Of a DNA stretch of 64,000 nucleotides, positions 47,101 to 60,200 are shown in pieces. The notes beneath the pieces were generated by a model, which had not been told where the DNA came from, searched no databases, and worked only from the letters and a program-made list of their open reading frames with translations. The DNA is taken from positions 1-64,000 of the forward strand of contig OZ020269.1 in NCBI GenBank assembly GCA_963971225.1, read 5' to 3'. Position numbers and translations under genes: made by a program. Source of the stretch: Melieria omissa. Its lineage: Eukaryota > Arthropoda > Insecta > Diptera > Ulidiidae. The number at the start of each line of letters is the position of its first letter. The stretch's first letter is position 1.

Positions 47101-47734
47101 AGTCGTTGTTGTGACAGCAACGAAGCAACACGTGTGGGGGCTGCGCGGATTTTTGTTTTGTTTCCTCAAGAAATTCTATGTATGAAAAAAAATTAGATGC
47201 TTTTGTTGTTGTAGTTTTTGTTTTGGCGATTGGTTGGCCTTTCGGCAATGACAAATGGGAACATTATATTTTTTTCACTTATAATTTTAAGGGTCAAGCG
47301 AAATGCACAATGTGCTTTCAACTAATTCAATTAATTATTTAATTATTTATTATTATTTAATTTGTTTGCATTTTTTTGGGCAACTTTAAATGTATTGGTT
47401 TTTGCTTTTCCATAAGAAGACTTTGGGCACCCCTGATATAGATGTATCATGTGGTCGATATCACTTTTCCACAACGAAAGTCTCCTGCATTATTTGAGAT
47501 AGCGAGAAGATTGACCCCATTTATGAAAGCTCAAAACTCCAGCTAGGTTTTAAGGTTATTATTTTTTCTATAAACCTAGAATCATCATATTTTACAAGCA
47601 TTTTATCGATTTTGCAGTAGGCAGCCATTTAATGTCACTCTTGCGCATCGATCTGTTCATGATTGCCGAATAGTAATCAAATTATTGATTTCATTTGATA
47701 AAGCTGCGATCTCTAGCTACATTTTAAGGGGTTT
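44176..47734. repeat. Higher-order repeat, copy 1 (three monomers, 3,559 bp)
   Basis: Short-short-long trio at 44176, 45357 and 46537. The first unit has gagtgtagct, aataatatt, ggtgaaagg, gcaagttt and a cttcatttt tail. The second has catagtatt. The third is the long form. The same order of variants repeats in the next trio. Confidence 0.85.
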
Positions 47735-50700
47735 TTTATTAACGTAACCTGTACCGTTTGGAATCTATAAGCACTTTAGTGGTGAGTGTGTATTTTGTAA
47801 TAGGCAGTTTTTCAATGTTATCCTTGCGCATCGATATGCTCATTATTCCTGAAGGATAATGAAAAGTTAGGGACCAATATAGAAAGCATAAGACTCTGGC
47901 TAAATTTTAAGGGGTCAATTATTAATATGCACTTATGCATTTGGTGTTGACAAGCATTTTAGTGGTTGCACCCAAGTAGCAATTTTTTCAAAGTCACCGT
48001 TCCAAATCGATTTGCTTTCGAACCTTGGGGTATAGAAGGATGATTGATACCATTATAGAAAGCATACGAGTGTAGCTAAATAATAAGGCATAATAATATT
48101 AAAATCCGTTAACGGGTCGAGATTTAACAGCCATAATTTCGATCATGCTGCCGGTGGGATATTTTTTTTATTTACCAAATTGGTGAAAGGTGGTCACTCT
48201 GGCTTAATTTTGACGCCATTTTGATTAAAGTGATTGTGCGTACTTAGGTTCCACAAGCATTTGATTGGTTATATAGATCAGAGGTGCATTCTTTCAATCA
48301 GTCGTTGTTGTGACAGCAACGAAGCAACACGTGTGGGGGCTGCGCGGATTTTTGTTTTGTTTCCTCAAGAAATTCTATGTATGAAAAAAAATTAGATGCT
48401 TTTGTTGTTGTAGTTTTTGTTTTGGCGATTGGTTGGCCTTTCGGCAATGACAAATGGGAACATTATATTTTTTTCACTTATAATTTTAAGGGTCAAGCGA
48501 AATGCACAATGTGCTTTCAACTAATTCAATTAATTAAATAATTTGTTTGCATTTTTTTGGGCAAGTTTAAATGTATTGGTTTTTGCTTTTCCATAAGAAG
48601 ACTTTGGGCACCCCTGATATAGATGTATCATGTGGTCGATATCACTTTCCCACAACGAAATTCTCCTGCATTATTTGAGATAGCGAGAAGATTGACCCCA
48701 TTTATGAAAGCTCAAAACTCCAGCTAGGTTTTAAGGTTATTATTTTTTCTATAAACCTAGAATCATCATATTTTACAAGCATTTTATCGATTTTGCAGTA
48801 GGCAGCCATTTAATGTCACTCTTGCGCATCGATCTGTTCATGATTGCCTAATAGTAATCAAATTATTGATTTAATTTGATAAAGCTGCAATCTCTAGCTT
48901 CATTTTAAGGGGTTTTTTATTAACGTAACCCATACCGTTTGGAATCTATAAGCACTTTAGTGGTGAGTGTGTATTTTGTAATAGGCAGTTTTTCAATGTT
49001 ATCCTTGCGCATCGATATGCTCATTATTCCTGAAGGATAATGAAAAGTTAGGGACCAATATAGAAAGCATAAGACTCTGGCTAAATTTTAAGGGGTCAAT
49101 TATTAATATGCACTTATGCATTTGGTGTTGACAAGCATTTTAGTGGTTGCACCCAAGTAGCAATTTTTTCAAAGTCACCGTTCCAAATCGATTTGCTTTC
49201 GAACCTTGGGGTATAGAAGGATGATTGATACCATTATAGAAAGCATACGAGTCTAGCTAAATAATAAGGCATAGTATTATTAAAATCCGTTAACGGGTCG
49301 AGATTTAACAGCCATAATTTCGATCATGCTGCCGGTGGGATATTTTTTTATTTACCAAATTATTGAAAGGTGGTCACTCTGGCTTAATTTTGACGCCATT
49401 TTGATTAAAGTGATTGTGCGTACTTAGGTTCCACAAGCATTTGATTGGTTATATAGATCAGAGGTGCATTCTTTCAATCAGTCGTTGTTGTGACAGCAAC
49501 GAAGCAACACGTGTGGGGGCTGCGCGGATTTTTGTTTTGTTTCCTCAAGAAATTCTATGTATGAAAAAAAATTAGATGCTTTTGTTGTTGTAGTTTTTGT
49601 TTTGGCGATTGGTTGGCCTTTCGGCAATGACAAATGGGAACATTATATTTTTTTCACTTATAATTTGAAGGGTCAAGCGAAATGCACAATGTGCTTTCAA
49701 CTAATTCAATTAATTAAATAATTTGTTTGCATTTTTTTGGGCAACTTTAAATGTATTGGTTTTTGCTTTTCCATAAGAAGACTTTGGGCACCCCTGATAT
49801 AGATGTATCATGTGGTCGATATCACTTTTCCACAACGAAATTCTCCTGCATTATTTGAGATAGCGAGAAGATTGACCCCATTTATGAAAGCTCAAAACTC
49901 CAGCTAGGTTTTAAGGTTATTATTTTTTCTATAAACATAGAATCATCATATTTTACAAGCATTTTATCGATTTTGCAGTAGGCAGCCATTTAATGTCACT
50001 CTTGCGCATCGATCTGTTCATGATTGCCTAATAGTAATCAAATTATTGATTTAATTTGATAAAGCTGCAATCTCTAGCTACATTTTAAGGGGTTTTTTAT
50101 TAACGTAACCCATACCGTTTGGAATCTATAAGCACTTTAGTGGTGAGTGTGTATTTTGTAATAGGCAGTTTTTCAATGTTATCCTTGCGCATCGATATGC
50201 TCATTATTCCTGAAGGATAATGAAAAGTTAGGGACCAATATAGAAAGCATAAGACTCTGGCTAAATTTTAAGGGGTCAATTATTAATATGCACTTATGCA
50301 TTTGGTGTTGACAAGCATTTTAGTGGTTGCACCCAAGTAGCAATTTTTTCAAAGTCACCGTTCCAAATCGATTTGCTTTCGAACCTTGGGGTATAGAAGG
50401 ATGATTGATACCATTATAGAAAGCATACGAGTGTAGCTAAATAATAAGGCATAATATTATTAAAATCCGTTAACGGGTCGAGATTTAACAGCCATAATTT
50501 CGATCATGCTGCCGGTGGGATATTTTTTTATTTACCAAATTATTGAAAGGTGGTCACTCTGGCTTAATTTTGACGCCATTTTGATTAAAGTGATTGTGCG
50601 TACTTAGGTTCCACAAGCATTTGATTGGTTATATAGATCAGAGGTGCATTCTTTCAATCAGTCGTTGTTGTGACAGCAACGAAGCAACACGTGTGGGGGC

Positions 50701-51287
50701 TGCGCGGATTTTTGTTTTGTTTCCTCAAGAAATTCTATGTATGAAAAAAAATTAGATGCTTTTGTTGTTTTTGTTTTGGCGATTGGTTGGCCTTTCGGCA
50801 ATGACAAATGGGAACATTATATTTTTTTCACTTATAATTTGAAGGGTCAAGCGAAATGCACAATGTGCTTTCAACTAATTCAATTAATTATTTAATTATT
50901 TATTATTATTTAATTTGTTTGCATTTTTTTGGGCAACTTTAAATGTATTGGTTTTTGCTTTTCCATAAGAAGACTTTGGGCACCCCTGATATAGATGTAT
51001 CATGTGGTCGATATCACTTTTCCACAACGAAATTCTCCTGCATTATTTGAGATAGCGAGAAGATTGACCCCATTTATGAAAGCTCAAAACTCCAGCTAGG
51101 TTTTAAGGTTATTATTTTTTCTATAAACCTAGAATCATCATATTTTACAAGCATTTTATCGATTTTGCAGTAGGCAGCCATTTAATGTCACTCTTGCGCA
51201 TCGATCTGTTCATGATTGCCTAATAGTAATCAAATTATTGATTTAATTTGATAAAGCTGCAATCTCTAGCTACATTTTAAGGGGTTT
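47735..51287. repeat. Higher-order repeat, copy 2 (three monomers, 3,553 bp)
   Basis: Units at 47735, 48916 and 50096 repeat the variant order of the preceding trio: gagtgtagct/aataatatt/ggtgaaagg/gcaagttt/cttcatttt, then catagtatt, then long. It differs by cgtaacctgtaccg at its start and a 6-bp deletion (gttgtttttgtt) near 50769. Confidence 0.85.
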
Positions 51288-54200
51288 TTTATTAACGTAA
51301 CCCATACCGTTTGGAATCTATAAGCACTTTAGTGGTGAGTGTGTATTTTGTAATAGGCAGTTTTTCAATGTTATCCTTGCGCATCGATATGCTCATTATT
51401 CCTGAAGGATAATGAAAAGTTAGGGACCAATATAGAAAGCATAAGACTCTGGCTAAATTTTAAGGGGTCAATTATTAATATGCACTTATGCATTTGGTGT
51501 TGACAAGCATTTTAGTGGTTGCACCCAAGTAGCAATTTTTTCAAAGTCACCGTTCCAAATCGATTTGCTTTCGAACCTTGGGGTATAGAAGGATGATTGA
51601 TACCATTATAGAAAGCATACGAGTCTAGCTAAATAATAAGGCATAATATTATTAAAATCCGTTAACGGGTCGAGATTTAACAGCTATAATTTCGATCATG
51701 CTGCCGGTGGGATATTTTTTTATTTACAAAATTATTGAAAGGTGGTCACTCTGGCTTAATTTTGACGCCATTTTGATTAAAGTGATTGTGCGTACTTAGG
51801 TTCCACAAGCATTTGATTGGTTATATAGATCAGAGGTGCATTCTTTCAATCAGTCGTTGTTGTGACAGCAACGAAGCAACACGTGTGGGGGCTGCGCGGA
51901 TTTTTGTTTTGTTTCCTCAAGAAATTCTATGTATGAAAAAAAATTAGATGCTTTTGTTGTTTTTGTTTTGGCGATTGGTTGGCCTTTCGGCAATGACAAA
52001 TGGGAACATTATATTTTTTTCACTTATAATTTGAAGGGTCAAGCGAAATGCACAATGTGCTTTCAACTAATTCAATTAATTATTTAATTATTTATTATTA
52101 TTTAATTTGTTTGCATTTTTTTGGGCAACTTTAAATGTATTGGTTTTTGCTTTTCCATAAGAAGACTTTGGGCACCCCTGATATAGATGTATCATGTGGT
52201 CGATATCACTTTTCCACAACGAAATTCTCCTGCATTATTTGAGATAGCGAGAAGATTGACCCCATTTATGAAAGCTCAAAACTCCAGCTAGGTTTTAAGG
52301 TTATTATTTTTTCTATAAACCTAGAATCATCATATTTTACAAGCATTTTATCGATTTTGCAGTAGGCAGCCATTTAATGTCACTCTTGCGCATCGATCTG
52401 TTCATGATTGCCTAATAGTAATCAAATTATTGATTTAATTTGATAAAGCTGCAATCTCTAGCTACATTTTAAGGGGTTTTTTATTAACGTAACCCATACC
52501 GTTTGGAATCTATAAGCACTTTAGTGGTGAGTGTGTATTTTGTAATAGGCAGTTTTTCAATGTTATCCTTGCGCATCGATATGCTCATTATTCCTGAAGG
52601 ATAATGAAAAGTTAGGGACCAATATAGAAAGCATAAGACTCTGGCTAAATTTTAAGGGGTCAATTATTAATATGCACTTATGCATTTGGTGTTGACAAGC
52701 ATTTTAGTGGTTGCACCCAAGTAGCAATTTTTTCAAAGTCACCGTTCCAAATCGATTTGCTTTCGAACCTTGGGGTATAGAAGGATGATTGATACCATTA
52801 TAGAAAGCATACGAGTCTAGCTAAATAATAAGGCATAATATTATTAAAATCCGTTAACGGGTCGAGATTTAACAGCTATAATTTCGATCATGCTGCCGGT
52901 GGGATATTTTTTTATTTACAAAATTATTGAAAGGTGGTCACTCTGGCTTAATTTTGACGCCATTTTGATTAAAGTGATTGTGCGTACTTAGGTTCCACAA
53001 GCATTTGATTGGTTATATAGATCAGAGGTGCATTCTTTCAATCAGTCGTTGTTGTGACAGCAACGAAGCAACACGTGTGGGGGCTGCGCGGATTTTTGTT
53101 TTGTTTCCTCAAGAAATTCTATGTATGAAAAAAAATTAGATGCTTTTGTTGTTGTAGTTTTTGTTTTGGCGATTGGTTGGCCTTTCGGCAATGACAAATG
53201 GGAACATTATATTTTTTTCACTTATAATTTTAAGGGTCAAGCGAAATGCACAATGTGCTTTCAACTAATTCAATTAATTATTTAATTATTTATTATTATT
53301 TAATTTGTTTGCATTTTTTTGGGCAACGTTAAATGTATTGGTTTTTGCTTTTCCATAAGAAGACTTTGGGCACCCCTGATATAGATGTATCATGTGGTCG
53401 ATATCACTTTTCCACAACGAAATTGTCCTGCATTATTTGAGATAGCGAGAAGATTGACCCCATTTATGAAAGCTCAAAACTCCAGCTAGGTTTTAAGGTT
53501 ATTATTTTTTCTATAAACCTAGAATCATCATATTTTACAAGCATTTTATCGATTTTGCAGTAGGCAGCCATTTAATGTCACTCTTGCGCATCGATCTGTT
53601 CATGATTGCCTAATAGTAATCAAATTATTGATTTAATTTGATAAAGCTGCAATCTCTAGCTACATTTTAAGGGGTTTTTTATTAACGTAACCCATACCGT
53701 TTGGAATCTATAAGCACTTTAGTGGTGAGTGTGTATTTTGTAATAGGCAGTTTTTCAATGTTATCCTTGCGCATCGATATGCTCATTATTCCTGAAGGAT
53801 AATGAAAAGTTAGGGACCAATATAGAAAGCATAAGACTCTGGCTAAATTTTAAGGGGTCAATTATTAATATGCACTTATGCATTTGGTGTTGACAAGCAT
53901 TTTAGTGGTTGCACCCAAGTAGCAATTTTTTCAAAGTCACCGTTCCAAATCGATTTGCTTTCGAACCTTGGGGTATAGAAGGATGATTGATACCATTATA
54001 GAAAGCATACGAGTCTAGCTAAATAATAAGGCATAATATTATTAAAATCCGTTAACGGGTCGAGATTTAACAGCTATAATTTCGATCATGCTGCCGGTGG
54101 GATATTTTTTTATTTACCAAATTATTGAAAGGTGGTCACTCTGGCATAATTTTGACGCCATTTTGATTAAAGTGATTGTGCGTACTTAGGTTCCACAAGC

Positions 54201-57200
54201 ATTTGATTGGTTATATAGATCAGAGGTGCATTCTTTCAATCAGTCGTTGTTGTGACAGCAACGAAGCAACACGTGTGGGGGCTGCGCGGATTTTTGTTTT
54301 GTTTCCTCAAGAAATTCTATGTATGAAAAAAAATTAGATGCTTTTGTTGTTGTAGTTTTTGTTTTGGCGATTGGTTGGCCTTTCGGCAATGACAAATGGG
54401 AACATTATATTTTTTTCACTTATAATTTGAAGGGTCAAGCGAAATGCACAATGTGCTTTCAACTAATTCAATTAATTAAATAATTTGTTTGCATTTTTTT
54501 GGGCAACTTTAAATGTATTGGTTTTTGCTTTTCCATAAGAAGACTTTGGGCACCCCTGATATAGATGTATCATGTGGTCGATATCACTTTTCCACAACGA
54601 AATTCTCCTGCATTATTTGAGATAGCGAGAAGATTGACCCCATTTATGAAAGCTCAAAACTCCAGCTAGGTTTTAAGGTTATTATTTTTTCTATAAACCT
54701 AGAATCATCATATTTTACAAGCATTTTATCGATTTTGCAGTAGGCAGCCATTTAATGTCACTCTTGCGCATCGATCTGTTCATGATTGCCTAATAGTAAT
54801 CAAATTATTGATTTATTTTAAAAAGCTGCAATCTCTAGCTACATTTTAAGTGGTTTTTTATTAACGTAACCCATACCGTTTGGAATCTATAAGCACTTTA
54901 GTGGTGAGTGTGTATTTTGTAATAGGCAGTTTTTCAATGTTATCCTTGCGCATCGATATGCTCATTATTCCTGAAGGATAATGAAAAGTTAGGGACCAAT
55001 ATAGAAAGCATAAGACTCTGGCTAAATTTTAAGGGGTCAATTATTAATATGCACTTATGCATTTGGTGTTGACAAGCATTTTAGTGGTTGCACCCAAGTA
55101 GCAATTTTTTCAAAGTCACCGTTCCAAATCGATTTGCTTTCGAACCTTGGGGTATAGAAGGATGATTGATACCATTATAGAAAGCATACGAGTCTAGCTA
55201 AATAATAAGGCATAATATTATTAAAATCCGTTAACGGGTCGAGATTTAACAGCCATAATTTCGATCATGCTGCCGGTGGGATATTTTTTTATTTACCAAA
55301 TTATTGAAAGGTGGTCACTCTGGCTTAATTTTGACGCCATTTTGATTAAAGTGATTGTGCGTACTTAGGTTCCACAAGCATTTGATTGGTTATATAGATC
55401 AGAGGTGCATTCTTTCAATCAGTCGTTGTTGTGACAGCAACGAAGCAACACGTGTGGGGGCTGCGCGGATTTTTGTTTTGTTTCCTCAAGAAATTCTATG
55501 TATGAAAAAAAATTAGATGCTTTTGTTGTTGTAGTTTTTGTTTTGGCGATTGGTTGGCCTTTCGGCAATGACAAATGGGAACATTATATTTTTTTCACTT
55601 ATAATTTTAAGGGTCAAGCGAAATGCACAATGTGCTTTCAACTAATTCAATTAATTATTTAATTATTTATTATTATTTAATTTGTTTGCATTTTTTTGGG
55701 CAACTTTAAATGTATTGGTTTTTGCTTTTCCATAAGAAGACTTTGGGCACCCCTGATATAGATGTATCATGTGGTCGATATCACTTTTCCACAACGAAAT
55801 TCTCCTGCATTATTTGAGATAGCGAGAAGATTGACCCCATTTATGAAAGCTCAAAACTCCAGCTAGGTTTTAAGGTTATTATTTTTTCTATAAACCTAGA
55901 ATCATCATATTTTACAAGCATTTTATCGATTTTGCAGTAGGCAGCCATTTAATGTCACTCTTGCGCATCGATCTGTTCATGATTGCCTAATAGTAATCAA
56001 ATTATTGATTTAATTTGATAAAGCTGCAATCTCTAGCTACATTTTAAGGGGTTTTTTATTAACGTAACCCATACCGTTTGGAATCTATAAGCACTTTAGT
56101 GGTGAGTGTGTATTTTGTAATAGGCAGTTTTTCAATGTTATCCTTGCGCATCGATATGCTCATTATTCCTGAAGGATAATGAAAAGTTAGGGACCAATAT
56201 AGAAAGCATAAGACTCTGGCTAAATTTTAAGGGGTCAATTATTAATATGCACTTATGCATTTGGTGTTGACAAGCATTTTAGTGGTTGCACCCAAGTAGC
56301 AATTTTTTCAAAGTCACCGTTCCAAATCGATTTGCTTTCGAACCTTGGGGTATAGAAGGATGATTGATACCATTATAGAAAGCATACGAGTCTAGCTAAA
56401 TAATAAGGCATAATATTATTAAAATCCGTTAACGGGTCGAGATTTAACAGCCATAATTTCGATCATGCTGCCGGTGGGATATTTTTTTATTTACCAAATT
56501 ATTGAAAGGTGGTCACTCTGGCATAATTTTGACGCCATTTTGATTAAAGTGATTGTGCGTACTTAGGTTCCACAAGCATTTGATTGGTTATATAGATCAG
56601 AGGTGCATTCTTTCAATCAGTCGTTGTTGTGACAGCAACGAAGCAACACGTGTGGGGGCTGCGCGGATTTTTGTTTTGTTTCCTCAAGAAATTCTATGTA
56701 TGAAAAAAAATTAGATGCTTTTGTTGTTGTAGTTTTTGTTTTGGCGATTGGTTGGCCTTTCGGCAATGACAAATGGGAACATTATATTTTTTTCACTTAT
56801 AATTTGAAGGGTCAAGCGAAATGCACAATGTGCTTTCAACTAATTCAATTAATTAAATAATTTGTTTGCATTTTTTTGGGCAACTTTAAATGTATTGGTT
56901 TTTGCTTTTCCATAAGAAGACTTTGGGCACCCCTGATATAGATGTATCATGTGGTCGATATCACTTTTCCACAACGAAATTCTCCTGCATTATTTGAGAT
57001 AGCGAGAAGATTGACCCCATTTATGAAAGCTCAAAACTCCAGCTAGGTTTTAAGGTTATTATTTTTTCTATAAACCTAGAATCATCATATTTTACAAGCA
57101 TTTTATCGATTTTGCAGTAGGCAGCCATTTAATGTCACTCTTGCGCATCGATCTGTTCATGATTGCCTAATAGTAATCAAATTATTGATTTAATTTGATA

Positions 57201-60200
57201 AAGCTGCAATCTCTAGCTACATTTTAAGGGGTTTTTTATTAACGTAACCCATACCGTTTGGAATCTATAAGCACTTTAGTGGTGAGTGTGTATTTTGTAA
57301 TAGGCAGTTTTTCAATGTTATCCTTGCGCATCGATATGCTCATTATTCCTGAAGGATAATGAAAAGTTAGGGACCAATATAGAAAGCATAAGACTCTGGC
57401 TAAATTTTAAGGGGTCAATTATTAATATGCACTTATGCATTTGGTGTTGACAAGCATTTTAGTGGTTGCACCCAAGTAGCAATTTTTTCAAAGTCACCGT
57501 TCCAAATCGATTTGCTTTCGAACCTTGGGGTATAGAAGGATGATTGATACCATTATAGAAAGCATACGAGTCTAGCTAAATAATAAGGCATAATATTATT
57601 AAAATCCGTTAACGGGTCGAGATTTAACAGCCATAATTTCGATCATGCTGCCGGTGGGATATTTTTTTATTTACCAAATTATTGAAAGGTGGTCACTCTG
57701 GCTTAATTTTGACGCCATTTTGATTAAAGTGATTGTGCGTACTTAGGTTCCACAAGCATTTGATTGGTTATATAGATCAGAGGTGCATTCTTTCAATCAG
57801 TCGTTGTTGTGACAGCAACGAAGCAACACGTGTGGGGGCTGCGCGGATTTTTGTTTTGTTTCCTCAAAAAATTCTATGTATGAAAAAAAATTAGATGCTT
57901 TTGTTGTTGTAGTTTTTGTTTTGGCGATTGGTTGGCCTTTCGGCAATGACAAATGGGAACATTATATTTTTTTCACTTATAATTTGAAGGGTCAAGCGAA
58001 ATGCACAATGTGCTTTCAACTAATTCAATTAATTAAATAATTTGTTTGCATTTTTTTGGGCAACTTTAAATGTATTGGTTTTTGCTTTTCCATAAGAAGA
58101 CTTTGGGCACCCCTGATATAGATGTATCATGTGGTCGATATCACTTTTCCACAACGAAATTCTCCTGCATTATTTGAGATAGCGAGAAGATTGACCCCAT
58201 TTATGAAAGCTCAAAACTCCAGCTAGGTTTTAAGGTTATTATTTTTTCTATAAACCTAGAATCATCATATTTTACAAGCATTTTATCGATTTTGCAGTAG
58301 GCAGCCATTTAATGTCACTCTTGCGCATCGATCTGTTCATGATTGCCTAATAGTAATCAAATTATTGATTTAATTTGATAAAGCTGCAATCTCTAGCTAC
58401 ATTTTAAGGGGTTTTTTATTAACGTAACCCATACCGTTTGGAATCTATAAGCACTTTAGTGGTGAGTGTGTATTTTGTAATAGGCAGTTTTTCAATGTTA
58501 TCCTTGCGCATCGATATGCTCATTATTCCTGAAGGATAATGAAAAGTTAGGGACCAATATAGAAAGCATAAGACTCTGGCTAAATTTTAAGGGGTCAATT
58601 ATTAATATGCACTTATGCATTTGGTGTTGACAAGCATTTTAGTGGTTGCACCCAAGTAGCAATTTTTTCAAAGTCACCGTTCCAAATCGATTTGCTTTCG
58701 AACCTTGGGGTATAGAAGGATGATTGATACCATTATAGAAAGCATACGAGTCTAGCTAAATAATAAGGCATAATATTATTAAAATCCGTTAACGGGTCGA
58801 GATTTAACAGCTATAATTTCGATCATGCTGCCGGTGGGATATTTTTTTATTTACAAAATTATTGAAAGGTGGTCACTCTGGCTTAATTTTGACGCCATTT
58901 TGATTAAAGTGATTGTGCGTACTTAGGTTCCACAAGCATTTGATTGGTTATATAGATCAGAGGTGCATTCTTTCAATCAGTCGTTGTTGTGACAGCAACG
59001 AAGCAACACGTGTGGGGGCTGCGCGGATTTTTGTTTTGTTTCCTCAAGAAATTCTATGTATGAAAAAAAATTAGATGCTTTTGTTGTTGTAGTTTTTGTT
59101 TTGGCGATTGGTTGGCCTTTCGGCAATGACAAATGGGAACATTATATTTTTTTCACTTATAATTTGAAGGGTCAAGCGAAATGCACAATGTGCTTTCAAC
59201 TAATTCAATTAATTATTTAATTATTTATTATTATTTAATTTGTTTGCATTTTTTTGGGCAACTTTAAATGTATTGGTTTTTGCTTTTCCATAAGAAGACT
59301 TTGGGCACCCCTGATATAGATGTATCATGTGGTCGATATCACTTTTCCACAACGAAATTCTCCTGCATTATTTGAGATAGCGAGAAGATTGACCCCATTT
59401 ATGAAAGCTCAAAACTCCAGCTAGGTTTTAAGGTTATTATTTTTTCTATAAACCTAGAATCATCATATTTTACAAGCATTTTATCGATTTTGCAGTAGGC
59501 AGCCATTTAATGTCACTCTTGCGCATCGATCTGTTCATGATTGCCTAATAGTAATCAAATTATTGATTTAATTTGATAAAGCTGCAATCTCTAGCTACAT
59601 TTTAAGGGGTTTTTTATTAACGTAACCCATACCGTTTGGAATCTATAAGCACTTTAGTGGTGTGTGTATTTTGTAATAGGCAGTTTTTCAATGTTATCCT
59701 TGCGCATCGATATGCTCATTATTCCTGAAGGATAATGAAAAGTTAGGGACCAATATAGAAAGCATAAGACTCTGGCTAAATTTTAAGGGGTCAATTATTA
59801 ATATGCACTTATGCATTTGGTGTTGACAAGCATTTTAGTGGTTGCACCCAAGTAGCAATTTTTTCAAAGTCACCGTTCCAAATCGATTTGCTTTCGAACC
59901 TTGGGGTATAGAAGGATGATTGATACCATTATAGAAAGCATACGAGTCTAGCTAAATAATAAGGCATAATATTATTAAAATCCGTTAACGGGTCGAGATT
60001 TAACAGCTATAATTTCGATCATGCTGCCGGTGGGATATTTTTTTATTTACAAAATTATTGAAAGGTGGTCACTCTGGCTTAATTTTGACGCCATTTTGAT
60101 TAAAGTGATTGTGCGTACTTAGGTTCCACAAGCATTTGATTGGTTATATAGATCAGAGGTGCATTCTTTCAATCAGTCGTTGTTGTGACAGCAACGAAGC

